Assembly: GCF_043641665.1 (NCBI RefSeq)
Contig: NC_092193.1
Coordinates: 4,244,001 to 4,308,000, forward strand
Direction: 5' to 3'
Length of the DNA: 64,000 nt
Source of the DNA: Enoplosus armatus
Taxonomy: Eukaryota; Chordata; Actinopteri; Centrarchiformes; Enoplosidae
Shown here: positions 53,705 through 63,912 of the stretch, one piece after another
How the letters are laid out: the number at the start of each line of letters is the position of its first letter
Numbering within the stretch: the stretch's first letter is position 1
Notes under the pieces: generated by a model
What the model saw: only the letters and a program-made list of their open reading frames with translations
The model's database searches: none
Told to the model about the DNA's origin: nothing
Made by a program: the position numbers and the translations under genes

Positions 53705-53850
53705 GTGAATCCTACAAACTCTGTTTTTAGAAAAAGCTGCATTATTCTGGGTGTACATGTATAAACACATTTTTATATTGATGACCAGATGTTAAATGAT
53801 GTCACTGAACAAATGTGTTGAAAACATACTATGTAGTACTATAATATCTG

Positions 53851-53892
53851 GATTCATCACCTGTTGGAGCAAAATATGTCCACTGGCACAAG
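53851..53892 (+). pseudogene. copy 1 exon 2 remnant
   Basis: Encodes [14 protein letters not shown] only. No acceptor AG in front; the donor AAG|GTGAGT is retained. Confidence 0.8.
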
Positions 53893-54100
53893 GTGAGTTG
53901 ATGTGCGCTGAGCTAAAAGGTGCACTCATCAAAATGAGTTACATCTTGTACCTGATACTTAAACATCAAGAAACTGCATATTTCTCTGTTCAAAGATAGC
54001 TCAACTAGCTCTGACAATGTGGTTCACAGAAATATAATCTTCAGAGATTTGAAAATGTATAACTCTACAAAAACGTAAACTAAAAAATTTGTTTTTTTAG

Positions 54101-54238
54101 GAATTGGATATGGACACGTTATAATTACACTATATAACTTCTGCTACATTATGATCCAAGTCTGGGCTCTCCTCTACCTGGTGTTCTCATTCAGATCCCA
54201 GCTCCCCTGGGCCACCTGTGAGAACACCTGGAATACAG
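54101..54238 (+). pseudogene. copy 1 exon 3
   Basis: TM3 and the start of EL2 ([12 protein letters not shown]). Several replacements against copy 2 just after GIGYG. Confidence 0.75.
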
Positions 54239-54390
54239 GTAAAATCAGACTATGGACTTTACTTTAACGCTCGATAAAAGGTTGTATAGTACCATTAATA
54301 TGCACTTTTGTCCAGGGACCTTTGTGTGTTAATGTGTAAAACAATAATTCCTCACATTTACTTCCATCTTTTGTTTGTTTGTTAAACCAG

Positions 54391-54490
54391 CTAACTGTGT
54401 GGGTCTTCAGATGTTGGATTCTGCCTCAACAAATGTGACAAATCAGACCATGTTGTCTAACACCACCTCTGCTGCTACTGAGTTCTGGGA
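54391..54490 (+). pseudogene. copy 1 exon 4
   Basis: EL2 with sequons NVT, NQT and NTT. Donor GA|GTGAGT. Confidence 0.75.
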
Positions 54491-55336
54491 GTGAGTTCAG
54501 ATTAATTTTCTTTTAATGACCAATAATCTGAATGACTGTACACCTACAACACATACAGTGACATTAATGTGCCACAACAGCATTCTTTAAAGGACATTTT
54601 CAGCACGATTCTTGCTCATTTCCTGTATTCTCATGCTGTTTAACACCTTTGCCCATCGTTATATTATAAAATAGTGAAAAATGCAAATTCTCTTTGATGC
54701 AATACTCTTCTACTAATGCACATCGTATTAGTCAAAGAGTCCAGGGTGCTTTTCTTTGGGTTTTGGACTTGAATTCGAGAGGCTGAACCTTAGATGTTTG
54801 TTAAAAACTATTTTAAGTAATGGTGCTGGCAAGTTAACAGTAAAGGATTACTTCAGTTCAGTTCATCTCCCTCTGTGACCTCGAATACTTGACAAAACGT
54901 TTGTACTCCCATTTCTTTTGTGGAGAATTGAACTTCTTAATATTACAGCTATTTATTTTGTAATGATGTTGATCCGACACATTTAGAGAAACTGCTTGAA
55001 CTCCTTGTGTACCGTAATCTAAGTCATGTATCCACTTGTCTGCTGATTATATCCCAAACAAACACATGCAAATCATTGGCAAAATGACTTTATGCCCGAG
55101 TTGAAGAACTGACTTCAGCTGATTTACTGGCCATGAGTCTGCTTAATAACAGCAGACTTACTGGCTGCCCTTAGATATACATAAATGGGAGCATTGAAAC
55201 ATTTTTGAGCAGGGATTAAACTGTCATTTAGTAAACGGAGTCATATGACTAGACATCACTTTGTAACACTCTGCCAAATGTCTACAAATCATAAATCATA
55301 ATTTCTGTGTACCTCTTATATTTCCCCTCTCCTCAG

Positions 55337-55469
55337 ACGGCAGGTGTTGGCCATGTCTGGAGGCATTGAGGAGCTGGGCAGTGTGAGATGGGAGCTGGCC
55401 TTGTGTCTTCTGGTCTGCTGGGTGTTCTGCTACTTCTGTATCTGGAAAGGTGTCAGATCTTCTGGAAAG
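55337..55469 (+). pseudogene. copy 1 exon 5
   Basis: TM4 ([16 protein letters not shown]). Acceptor CCTCAG. Confidence 0.75.
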
Positions 55470-55630
55470 GTCAGGTCTAAAATGTTATAGTATACTTATA
55501 CTACTTATAGTACATAGAAACCATCATTATGCATTTGATTTAAGTATTCTCTTGCTTATCTTCATTAATAACCTCCATTAATTCTGGTTATTACATATAA
55601 TTTTTAAAATGTTCTTTATTTTTTTTAAAG

Positions 55631-55765
55631 GTTGTGTACTTCACTGCCGTTTTCCCCTATGTGATGCTCCTAATACTGCTCATCAGGGGTTTGACTCTAC
55701 CTGGAGCCTGGGAAGGGATCCACTTCTACCTGTATCCAGACCTGAACCGCCTGGCTAGCCTTGAG
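55631..55765 (+). pseudogene. copy 1 exon 6
   Basis: TM5 and EL3 ([20 protein letters not shown]), 45 codons. Confidence 0.75.
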
Positions 55766-55977
55766 GTATCTTGTAGCATGTTAGCATGCATATTATATAT
55801 TGACAGTCATTATTTGTGATGCTATAGAGAAAGACATCACAGCCCATATTTCCATTTCATTTCTGTGTGAAATGGAATTGAAAAAAAAAAACAGAAGCTC
55901 CTGAAAATATTTTGAAGTTGTTCCTGTTCATTTGTTGACTTTTGAACAGTTAAAACTCGTCTATCTAATTAGCTTAG

Positions 55978-56234
55978 GTGTTTGAGGATATGAGGAGAGG
56001 TTGGAGGAGCCTTCAGGCAATCGCTGCTGTTCAGGATGTACTTCACTGCTGGCAGGGGGAGGCTGGGAGAGCTCCCTTTCGAAAACGACTTACAAGACAC
56101 TACAACCCCTCGGTCTGGTTGTCAGTCAAAACATTGAAGATGAAATGGCAGCTGAGTCAATCTTCATAATTACAGAAAGGCCTCAGTCCAGCAGTACTGT
56201 AGTAGGAGCAATGGTGCACTTGTCTGTGCTTTGA
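55978..56234 (+). other. unexplained open stretch in SLC6 intron 6, copy 1
   Basis: Follows an acceptor-like TTAGCTTAG and opens GTG TTT GAG GAT ATG. It has codon-like texture but no family I recognise. About 48 bases (56081 onward) are absent from copy 2, and they shift the frame. The reading frames afterwards differ between copies. Confidence 0.35.
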
Positions 56235-56437
56235 GCCTTGATTCACAGAAATCGTGTTAAACAACCAATCCTATAATTGCAGACACACATAGTATTTCTT
56301 TCAAACTTTCTCTCAAACCTTTACTGAGTCTGAAGTAGAACAACACAAAATATACCTGTGGATCTGCTGAAGACACAGGTATGACATCTCTCCAGTAAGA
56401 ATTAAATGTATATAACATATGTTTTGTTATATTTTAG

Positions 56438-56541
56438 GTCTGGATAGAGGCGGGATCTCAAATATGCTTCTCCTACAGCGTGAATTCAGGAACTCTGAAT
56501 GTTTTGGGCAGCTATAACCACTACAATAACAACTGTTATAA
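56438..56541 (+). pseudogene. copy 1 exon 7
   Basis: TM6 ([18 protein letters not shown]), the second substrate-lining helix. Confidence 0.75.
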
Positions 56542-56738
56542 GTAAATATAAACTGCAAAACACAAGCACTTCTGTGAGAATACTTTCTTTTACAAGTGTG
56601 TGTGTGGTAACTATTTGTTTAAAAAGTAAGAGTTAAATGTCACAACCACCAACTGGAACCATTTTAAATTGGTAACGTACCAATGCAAATGTCCTCTCTT
56701 TGACAAGAGCCTGTTATCTGTCTTTCTGGGACTTCTAG

Positions 56739-56863
56739 GGACTGCTTTTGGCTCTGTCTGCTGAACAGTGGGACCAGTTTTGTTGCTGGATTTGTTGTCT
56801 TCTCTGTACTTGGATTCATGGCTCATCAACAGGGTGTTACTGTCAACAATGTGGTTGAGTCAG
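56739..56863 (+). pseudogene. copy 1 exon 8
   Basis: TM7 ([19 protein letters not shown]), part of the chloride site in this family. Confidence 0.75.
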
Positions 56864-56955
56864 GTACAGTATATTTGATATGACATGCTGTTGAAATTCC
56901 ATATTAAGCCCAGATACATATAACTTTCTCTTTCTTGTATAATTCCTGTTCACAG

Positions 56956-57068
56956 GTCCAAGTTTGGCCTTCATTGCTTACCCTCAGGCGACATTTATGA
57001 TGCCTTGGCCGCAGTTCTGGACTGTCTGCTTCTTCCTGATGCTTTTTTTCCTCACTGTTGACACACAT
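56956..57068 (+). pseudogene. copy 1 exon 9
   Basis: EL4 and TM8 ending LTVDTH. The Asp and the following hydroxyl residue belong to the Na2 site. Confidence 0.75.
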
Positions 57069-57158
57069 GTAAGATGTTTTGTTGTATTATCTAGTGATTA
57101 TTAACAGGCATATTAGAACTCAGATGTGCTCATATTTCTTTTTATATTTTGTCCCCAG

Positions 57159-57296
57159 TTTGTGATTGTGGAGAGTTTCATCACCACAGTGAGCGACTTG
57201 TTTCCGAAGTTGTTTCGTGCACCAGTGAGGCACGAGATCTTCGTCCTCACCATCTGTGTGTCCAGCTTCCTCATACATCTTACATTGGTTACGGAG
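57159..57296 (+). pseudogene. copy 1 exon 10
   Basis: TM9 region. First exon at which copy 1 and copy 2 clearly diverge. Confidence 0.75.
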
Positions 57297-57401
57297 GTGA
57301 ACAAAAATATTGCCATGAAACTTTTGTATAAAAACACATTTCCTTTAAAAATGTAACCCAAATGAAGTGTTTTATTCAAATCCTGTCTCTTCCTGCTTTA
57401 G

Positions 57402-57504
57402 GGAGGAATTTATGTGTTCCAACTCATTGACTTCTATGGCTCCACCAGAGTCTGTCAGAACTTTATGGCTATATGTGAATGTCTGGCTGTGGGCTGGATT
57501 GTTG
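57402..57504 (+). pseudogene. copy 1 exon 11
   Basis: TM10 (GGIYVFQLIDFYG). Confidence 0.75.
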
Positions 57505-57882
57505 GTGAGTCAGATTACTTATTATTTAAAGCATAAGGCTGGCCTTAGTCTATATTTCCACTATTGTCAACAATCCTATGACAAGAGCCAAACCAACAAA
57601 GTATTAGTCCGTCTCTTTCTCACTTCCTTCTGTCTGTGACTTTCAGCCCACTGGTTGTTACTGAAGCTCTAAATCTTCAAACAGCTGGGCACTGTAGTTT
57701 TTAGCCCCCGATAATAGAAGTGGAGGAAATGGTGCATTTGTTGGGGACTATTTTCAGTGGTGGATTGATACACATTTTGGTCTTTTCATGGAATTTGTTG
57801 ATAAAAATGTAAAATATCAGCAGCCTTATTCTTTAACTTTATTATTTGACGTCATGATATGTCTAATTGGGACTTCCATCAG

Positions 57883-57983
57883 GTGCTGACCGCTTTTCTA
57901 ACATCATTAAGGACATGACAGGACAGAGACCATCTGTTTTCTTCTCTCTGTGCTGGAAATACTTCATTCCTCTGTTGTCACTG
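57883..57983 (+). pseudogene. copy 1 exon 12
   Basis: GADRFSNIIKDMTGQRP, then TM11. Confidence 0.75.
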
Positions 57984-58273
57984 GTGAGTCAGAAAAGTGT
58001 CTTTGTGGCTCTCCCCACTGGCTGCCAATGATTTTACATACTTTTATTAACTTTCATTAAGTTTATTTAGTACATTTGAGTGAGTTTTACATTTTCACCT
58101 TCCAGCATCAGCAGATCTTCACATAACTGGTCTGCAAACTCTGACTTCCTGTGACTGTGACTTGTGTTGCCAAAACTATCTTTTGTACCATCTACCACAA
58201 GTACAGCTGATCTGATGGACAGCATCAACTTAATACTGTGTTCATGTATCACAAAAACTCCACAACTTCACAG

Positions 58274-58444
58274 ATTTCCTTAATCCTGTACCTGGTTGAT
58301 TACAAACACCTCAAGATTAATGATGGGTACGTTTACCCTGACTGGGCGTACGGTCTAGGATGGACCATGACCCTGTCCTCTGTTCTCATGGTGCCACTGT
58401 GGGCAGCTGGACAGATGTTTTTGACAGCAGGAACCTTCAGACAG
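58274..58444 (+). pseudogene. copy 1 exon 13
   Basis: TM11-TM12 (VYPDWAYGLGWTMTLSSVLM), 57 codons. Confidence 0.75.
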
Positions 58445-58757
58445 GTGAGTGTTCAAAGAGGACTTTTCTGCAACTCTGGAGGCCTCAAAAAGAGCTTCTT
58501 TTATTTGATTTATTTATTTGATTTCAAATTGTGTATAGTTTTCAAATTGTATGAGAAGAAGTACAGATTGCTTTTCTATTGTGTACATTGATTGGAGCCC
58601 ATGCAGTCAAATTTAGTGGCGTGGATAGTACGACATGGTGGTCTGAGGGAGACGGCTGTCCGACACTTTTAGCTCTAGTGGCCAAAATGTCCTTTAGAGT
58701 CATGATTGTTAAAGTAGTTTTTAAACGTACTCTTCTTGTTCGTGTTCTACGTTGCAG

Positions 58758-58865
58758 CGTTTGTCCGTCCTTTGTCGTCCTGCTGAAGATCCGGCCTGGC
58801 AGAGGAGAAAGATGGGAGAGGAGGGAACGACTGTTGAACTGACGACATCTGCAGTGACAGCTTAG
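58758..58865 (+). pseudogene. copy 1 exon 14 and stop
   Basis: Cytoplasmic tail of 35 residues ending TTSAVTA and TAG. Acceptor ACGTTGCAG. Confidence 0.65.
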
Positions 58866-59106
58866 TGTGACCTGCAAAGTCACATTAACGAGACACTTTA
58901 ATCATTAGGTCAAGAATAAGTAAAAAAAAACTCTTAGCATTCTTGTCTTATTTAATCATCCGTCTCAGAATGTCTCGACACAACTACGATAAGCCAACGT
59001 AGTTGTGAGAATTATGATCTCTTCATCTATTAGTAGACATGTCACATGCTGTCCTTGCATTACTTTCCCATATGACTCTATTTTAGTTATATATGTGCAG
59101 ATTGTT

Positions 59107-59112
59107 AATAAA
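59107..59112 (+). terminator. copy 1 polyadenylation signal AATAAA
   Basis: Canonical hexamer about 240 bases after the copy 1 stop codon. Confidence 0.6.
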
Positions 59113-59365
59113 CTTCCATATATATCTGACTCTGTGTGTGGAAATATTTAATGTTAGAATCCCTGAAGTTCCCAAGAACTAGAGGAAAAATGTACTGTCT
59201 GGAAATATATTTAATGCATTTCTAACCCATGTTGATTGAGACTGTATACTAGGTCCATTTGCACATTACATAAAGATATTTGATTTTTAAATTATACAAA
59301 CCAATCAAGATTTTGATTGGATGTAAATTAGGAGTATCTCTCCTCGTGTTAGCACATGACTCGGG

Positions 59366-59556
59366 GCAGTATTCATTATTCAGTATTCAGTACTTTTACT
59401 CTTGGTACTTTAAGTATATTTCGATACTAATACTTTTGCACTCTTATACAGGAAAGCAATTTTTAATGCAGGACTTTTACCTGAAAGAAAGTATTTCTAC
59501 ACTGTGGAATTACTACTTTTACTTCAATTAAAGATCTGAGTACTTCTTCCACCTCT
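59366..59556 (+). mobile_element. MITE fragment, same family as 51196
   Basis: Contains GTACTTTTACTCTTGGTACTT, the phrase TCTACACTGTGGAATTACTA and the end GAGTACTTCTTCCACCTCTG, matching the 3' half of the 51196 element. Confidence 0.6.
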
Positions 59557-59562
59557 GCTTAG

Positions 59563-59660
59563 ATTTTGGTTGTTGCAGAACATTTGGTCAGCCTGCGCAA
59601 CGTTTGGAGATGTTCCTACCTTTGCGACAATAATGGTGGAGGTGAATTATACAAATTCAG
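59563..59660 (+). pseudogene. decayed SLC6 exon 1 (third copy relic)
   Basis: Collinear with exon 1 of both copies over the TM1 core and the donor: it would read ILVVAEHLVSLRNVWRCSYL, against [20 protein letters not shown] in its neighbours. Family-invariant glycines and the RFP motif are lost. No other exons of this copy are seen. Confidence 0.75.
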
Positions 59661-59843
59661 AAAAATTGAAAATGTATGTTGAGAGATGACTGATGAGTTA
59701 TGACTGAATAATGTGACGACTCTTACTTTCAGAGCTCCTCTGGCTCTTGCAAACAAGCAGTGCCCTCACCACTGGAACTGGTTTTGTAACTAAAAATGAT
59801 GGTTTGAGGGCAACATAGAGTCAAAGTAGGGGAAAAAAAAACA

Positions 59844-59850
59844 TATATAA
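59844..59850 (+). promoter_or_regulatory. TATA box of SLC6 copy 2
   Basis: TATATAA 58 bases before the start codon of copy 2. The short interval leaves room for a 5'UTR of about 25-30 bases. Confidence 0.5.
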
Positions 59851-59901
59851 GAGCAGCAAATATCTGTTTCCAGGATTTCGGATTCATGACAGAAACACAC
59901 A

Positions 59902-60085
59902 ATGGACGATGTTCTTGATCTTCAGAAAAACAAAGCCAGAAGAAGAAGAAGTGAAAAGCAGAGAAGAGCTGGAGACAGAGGACAGTGGGCCAGTAAAGCT
60001 GAATATATTCTGGTTGTTGTAGGAAATGTGGTCGGCCTGGGCAACGTGTGGAGATTTCCTTACCTCTGCTACAAGAATGGTGGAG
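59902..60085 (+). CDS. SLC6 copy 2 exon 1
   Basis: Residues 1-61: start [12 protein letters not shown] stretch and TM1. Donor GGAG|GTGAAT. Confidence 0.88.
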
Positions 60086-63000
60086 GTGAATCCTACAAAC
60101 TCTGTTTTTAGAAGAGTTGCATTATTCTGGGTGTAGTGCTCTGAAATAATGTTAATATTGATAATTTGTGAGTGAAGATATTACTTAATTAACTGTTATT
60201 GCCATGGGCGTACATGTATATACACATTTTTATATTGATGATCAGATATTAATGATTAATGATGTCACTGAACTGATGTGTTATTGCCGTGAGAAAACAT
60301 ACTATGTAGTACTATAATATCTGTACTGTAGGTGCCTTTCTGGTGCCATATGGTCTGCTAGCTGTGGTGTGTGGGATACCTCTGTTCCTACTGGAGACCT
60401 CAGTTGGTCAGTACACCCAGGAAGGATTCATCACCTGTTGGAGCAAAATATGTCCACTGGCACAAGGTGAGTTGATGTGCGCTGAGCTAAAAGGTGCACT
60501 CATCAAAATGAGTTACATCTTGTACCTGATGCTTTAACATCAAGAAACTACATATTTCTCTGTTCAAAGATAGCTCAACTAGCTCTGACAATGTGGTTCA
60601 CAGAAATATTTAAACCATCTCCAGAGATTTGAAAATGTATAACCCTGTATGTTTTTGATTGTTTTTTTAGGAATTGGATATGGCAACATTATGATGAAAA
60701 TGTATGACTTCTGCTACATTATGATCCAAGTCTGGGCTCTCCTCTACCTGGTGTTCTCATTCAGATCCCAGCTCCCCTGGGCCACCTGTGAGAACACCTG
60801 GAATACAGGTAAAATCAGACTATGGCCTTTACTTTAACGCTCGATAAAAGGTTGTATAATACCATTAATATGCACTTTTGTCCAGGGACCTTTGTGTGTT
60901 AATGTGTAAAACAATAATTCCTCACATTTACTTCCATCTTTTGTTTGTTTGTTAAACCAGCTAACTGTGTGGGTCTTCAGATGTTGGATTCTGCCTCAAC
61001 AAATGTGACAAATCAGACCATGTTGTCTAACACCACCTCTGCTGCTACTGAGTTCTGGGAGTGAGTTCAGATTCATTTTCTTTTAATGACCAATAATCTG
61101 AATGACTGTACACCTACAACACATACAGTGACATTAATGTGCCACAACAGCATTCTTTAAAGGACATTTTCAGCACGATTTTTGCTCATTTCCTGCATTC
61201 TCATGCTGTTTAACACCTTTGCCCATCGTGATTATCGTTATCGTTTATTATAAAATAGTAATGGAAACCTTCAAAAATGCAAATTCTCTTTGATGCAATA
61301 CTCTTCTACTAATGCACATCGTATTAGTCGAAGAGTCCAGGGTGCTTTTCTTTGGGTTTTGGACTTGAATTCGAGAGGCTGAACCTTAGATGTTTGTTAA
61401 AAACTATTTTAAGTAATGGTGCTGGCAAGTTAACAGTAAAGGATTACTTCAGTTCAGTTCATCTCCCTCTGTGACCTCGAATACTTGACAAAACGGTTGT
61501 ACTCCCATTTCTTTTGTGGAAAATTGAACATCTTAATATTACAGCTATTTATTTTGTAATGATGTTGATCCGACACATTTAGAGAAACTGCTTGAACTCC
61601 TTGTGTACCGTAATCTAAGTCATGTATCCACTTGTCTGCTGATTATATCCCAAACAAACACATGTAAATCATTGGCAAAGTGACTTTATGCCTGAGTTGA
61701 AGAACTGACTTCAGCTGATATACTGGCCATGAGTGTGCTTAATAACAGCAGACTTACTGGCTGCCCTTAGATATACATAAATGGGAGCATTGAAACATTT
61801 TTGAGCAGGGATTAAACTGTCATTTAGTAAACGGAGTCATATGACTAGACATCACTTTGTAACACTCTGCCAAATGTCTACAAATCATAAATCATAATTT
61901 CTGTGTACCTCTTAAATTTCCCCCCTCTTAAGACGGCGGGTGTTGGCCATGTCTGGAGGCATTGAGGAGATGGGCAGTGTGAGATGGGAGCTGGCCTTGT
62001 GTCTTCTGGCCTGCTGGGTGTTCTGCTACTTCTGTATCTGGAAAGGTGTCAGATCTTCTGGAAAGGTCAGGTCTAAAATGTTATAGTATACTTATACTAC
62101 TTATAGTACATAGAAACCATCATTATGCATTTGATTTAAGTATTCTCTTGCTTATCTTCATTAATAACCTCCATTAATTCCGATTATTACATATAATTTT
62201 TAAAATGTTCTTTATTTTTTTTAAAGGTTGTGTACGTCACTGCCATTTTCCCCTATGTGATGCTCCTAATACTGCTCATCAGGGGTTTGACTCTACCTGG
62301 AGCCTGGGAAGGGATCCACTTCTACCTGTATCCAGACCTGAACCGCCTGGCTAGCCTTGAGGTATCTTGTAGCATGTTAGCATGCATATTATATATTGAC
62401 AGTCATTCTTTGTCATGCTATAGAGAAAGACTTCTTCTTCATCACAACCCATATTTCTATTTCATTTCTGTCTGAAATGGAATTGAAAAAAAAAACAGAA
62501 GCTCCTGAAAATATTTTGAAGTTGTTCGTGTTCATTTGTTGACTTTTGAACAGTTAAAACTCGTCTATCTAATTAGCTTAGGTGTTTGAGGATATGAGGA
62601 GAGGTTGGAGGAGCCTTCAGGCAATCGCTGCTGTTCAGGATGTACTTCACTGCTGGCAGGGGGAGGCTGGGAGAGCTCCCTTCAGTCAAAACATTGAAGA
62701 TGAAATGGCAGCTGAGTCAATCTTCATAGTTACAGAAAGGCCTCAGTCCAGCAGTACTGTAGTAGGAGCAATGAGTCTCCAAATTACCAAATTTGTGCCG
62801 GCATGAACTCAGTGCACTGAGAATGGTGCACTTGTCTGTGCTTTGAGCCTTGATTCACAGAAATAGTGTTAGATAAACAATTGTGTGAAAAGTGAAGACA
62901 CACGTAGTACTTCTCAGTACAAATGTCAAACTTCTACTGAGTCTGAAGTAGAACAACACAAAATATACCTGTGGATCTGCTGAAGACACAAGTATGACAT

Positions 63001-63912
63001 CTCTTCAGTAAGAATTAAATGTATATAACATATGTTTTGTGATATTTTAGGTCTGGATAGAGGCGGGATCTCAAATATGCTTCTCCTACAGCGTGACTTC
63101 AGGAACTCTGAATGTTTTGGGCAGCTATAACCGCTACAATAACAACTGTTATAAGTAAGTATAAACTGCAAAAAACAAGCACTTCTGTGAGAATACTTTC
63201 TTATTGAAGTGTGTGTGTGGTAACTATTTGTTTAAAAAGTAAGAGTTAAATGTCACAACCACCAACTGGAACCATTTTAAATTGGTAACGTACCAATGCA
63301 AATGTCCTCTCTTTGACAAGAGCCTGTTATCTGTCTTTCTGGGACTTCTAGGGACTGCTTTTGGCTCTGTCTGCTGAACAGTGGGACCAGTTTTGTTGCT
63401 GGATTTGTCGTCTTCTCTGTACTTGGATTCATGGCTCATCAACAGGGTGTTACTGTCAACAATGTGGTTGAGTCAGGTACAGCATATTTGATATGACATG
63501 CTGTTGAAATTCCATATTAAGCCCAGATACAAATAACTTTCTCTTTCTTGTGTAATTCCTGTTCACAGGTCCAGGTTTGGCCTTCATTGCTTACCCTCAG
63601 GCAACAGCTATGATGCCTTGGCCGCAGTTCTGGACTGTCTGCTTCTTCCTGATGCTTTTTTTCCTCAGTGTTGACACACATGTAAGATGTTTTGTTGTAT
63701 CACCTATTGATTAATAACCAATGCATTGCAGGAACCAATAAATGAATCGTTTGCTGTTTTTATTTCATCCCCAGTTTGTGACAGTCGAGTGTTTTATCAC
63801 CTCAATAAGCGACTTGTTTCCGAAAGTGTTTCGTAAACCTGGAAGACACGAGATGCTCGTCCTTTTCATCTGTTCATCCTTCTTCCTCATACATCAGCTG
63901 TTGGTCACTGAG
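59902..63912 (+). CDS. SLC6-family sodium/chloride-coupled solute transporter, copy 2 (partial at right edge)
   Basis: Plasma-membrane symporter of the GABA/taurine/creatine (GAT/TauT/CRTR) branch. Ten exons give 435 residues, and by analogy with copy 1 the full protein would be about 595. TM1 (about 36-60) carries [13 protein letters not shown]. Gly45, where monoamine transporters have Asp, says amino-acid-type substrate. Asn42, at the subsite A position, is Glu, Gly, Phe or Tyr in BGT1/GAT2, TauT, creatine and GAT1 transporters, but Asn in bacterial LeuT. EL2 has sequons NVT, NQT and NTT. TM6, 7 and 8 motifs are intact. The basic N-terminus ([12 protein letters not shown]) is cytosolic. Every visible splice site is GT-AG. 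The exact substrate cannot be named: SLC6A13/SLC6A11-like by sequence. Confidence 0.88.
60332..60466 (+). CDS. SLC6 copy 2 exon 2
   Basis: Residues 62-106, end of TM1 and TM2 ([20 protein letters not shown]). This is the exon damaged in copy 1. Confidence 0.9.
60671..60808 (+). CDS. SLC6 copy 2 exon 3
   Basis: Residues 107-152: GIGYGN, TM3 and ATCENTWNT. Confidence 0.9.
60961..61060 (+). CDS. SLC6 copy 2 exon 4
   Basis: Residues 153-185, glycosylated EL2. Confidence 0.9.
61933..62065 (+). CDS. SLC6 copy 2 exon 5
   Basis: Residues 186-230, TM4. The acceptor has changed to CTTAAG (copy 1 CCTCAG), weaker but still AG. Confidence 0.88.
62227..62361 (+). CDS. SLC6 copy 2 exon 6
   Basis: Residues 231-275, TM5 and EL3. 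Confidence 0.9.
62582..62806 (+). other. unexplained open stretch in SLC6 intron 6, copy 2
   Basis: Same sequence as in copy 1 without the 48-base block. Open for 74 codons ([19 protein letters not shown], later [12 protein letters not shown]). Could be a captured exon or repeat. Not part of the normal SLC6 frame, because exon 6 joins exon 7 directly. Confidence 0.35.
63051..63154 (+). CDS. SLC6 copy 2 exon 7
   Basis: Residues 276-309, TM6 unwound region (CFSYSVTSG). Confidence 0.9.
63352..63476 (+). CDS. SLC6 copy 2 exon 8
   Basis: Residues 310-351, TM7 and EL4. Confidence 0.9.
63569..63681 (+). CDS. SLC6 copy 2 exon 9
   Basis: Residues 352-389, TM8 ending SVDTH. Confidence 0.9.
63775..63912 (+). 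CDS. SLC6 copy 2 exon 10
   Basis: Residues 390-435. Differs from copy 1 at about 15 of 46 residues, unlike exons 2-9. The gene continues beyond the window. Confidence 0.88.

Larger units (their letters stand above)
53548..58865 (+). pseudogene. SLC6-family transporter copy 1, probably disabled by an exon 2 deletion
   Basis: SLC6 proteins import small solutes with sodium and chloride. Motifs [19 protein letters not shown] and [15 protein letters not shown] place this in the GABA/taurine/creatine branch. Fourteen exons are recognisable, ending at TAG 58863-58865. Lesions: the ATG used by copy 2 is ACA here (the next in-frame ATG is 53548), and 101 bp matching copy 2 60324-60424 are missing, removing the exon 2 acceptor and 93 bp of TM1-TM2 coding. 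Only 42 bp of exon 2 remain (53851-53892). All other exons are open with good splice sites. Because exon 2 is 135 bp, skipping it keeps frame but deletes 45 residues. EL2 has three N-glycosylation sequons and the usual cysteine pair. The C-terminus is short (about 35 residues after the last TM exon). It may still be transcribed. Confidence 0.75.
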
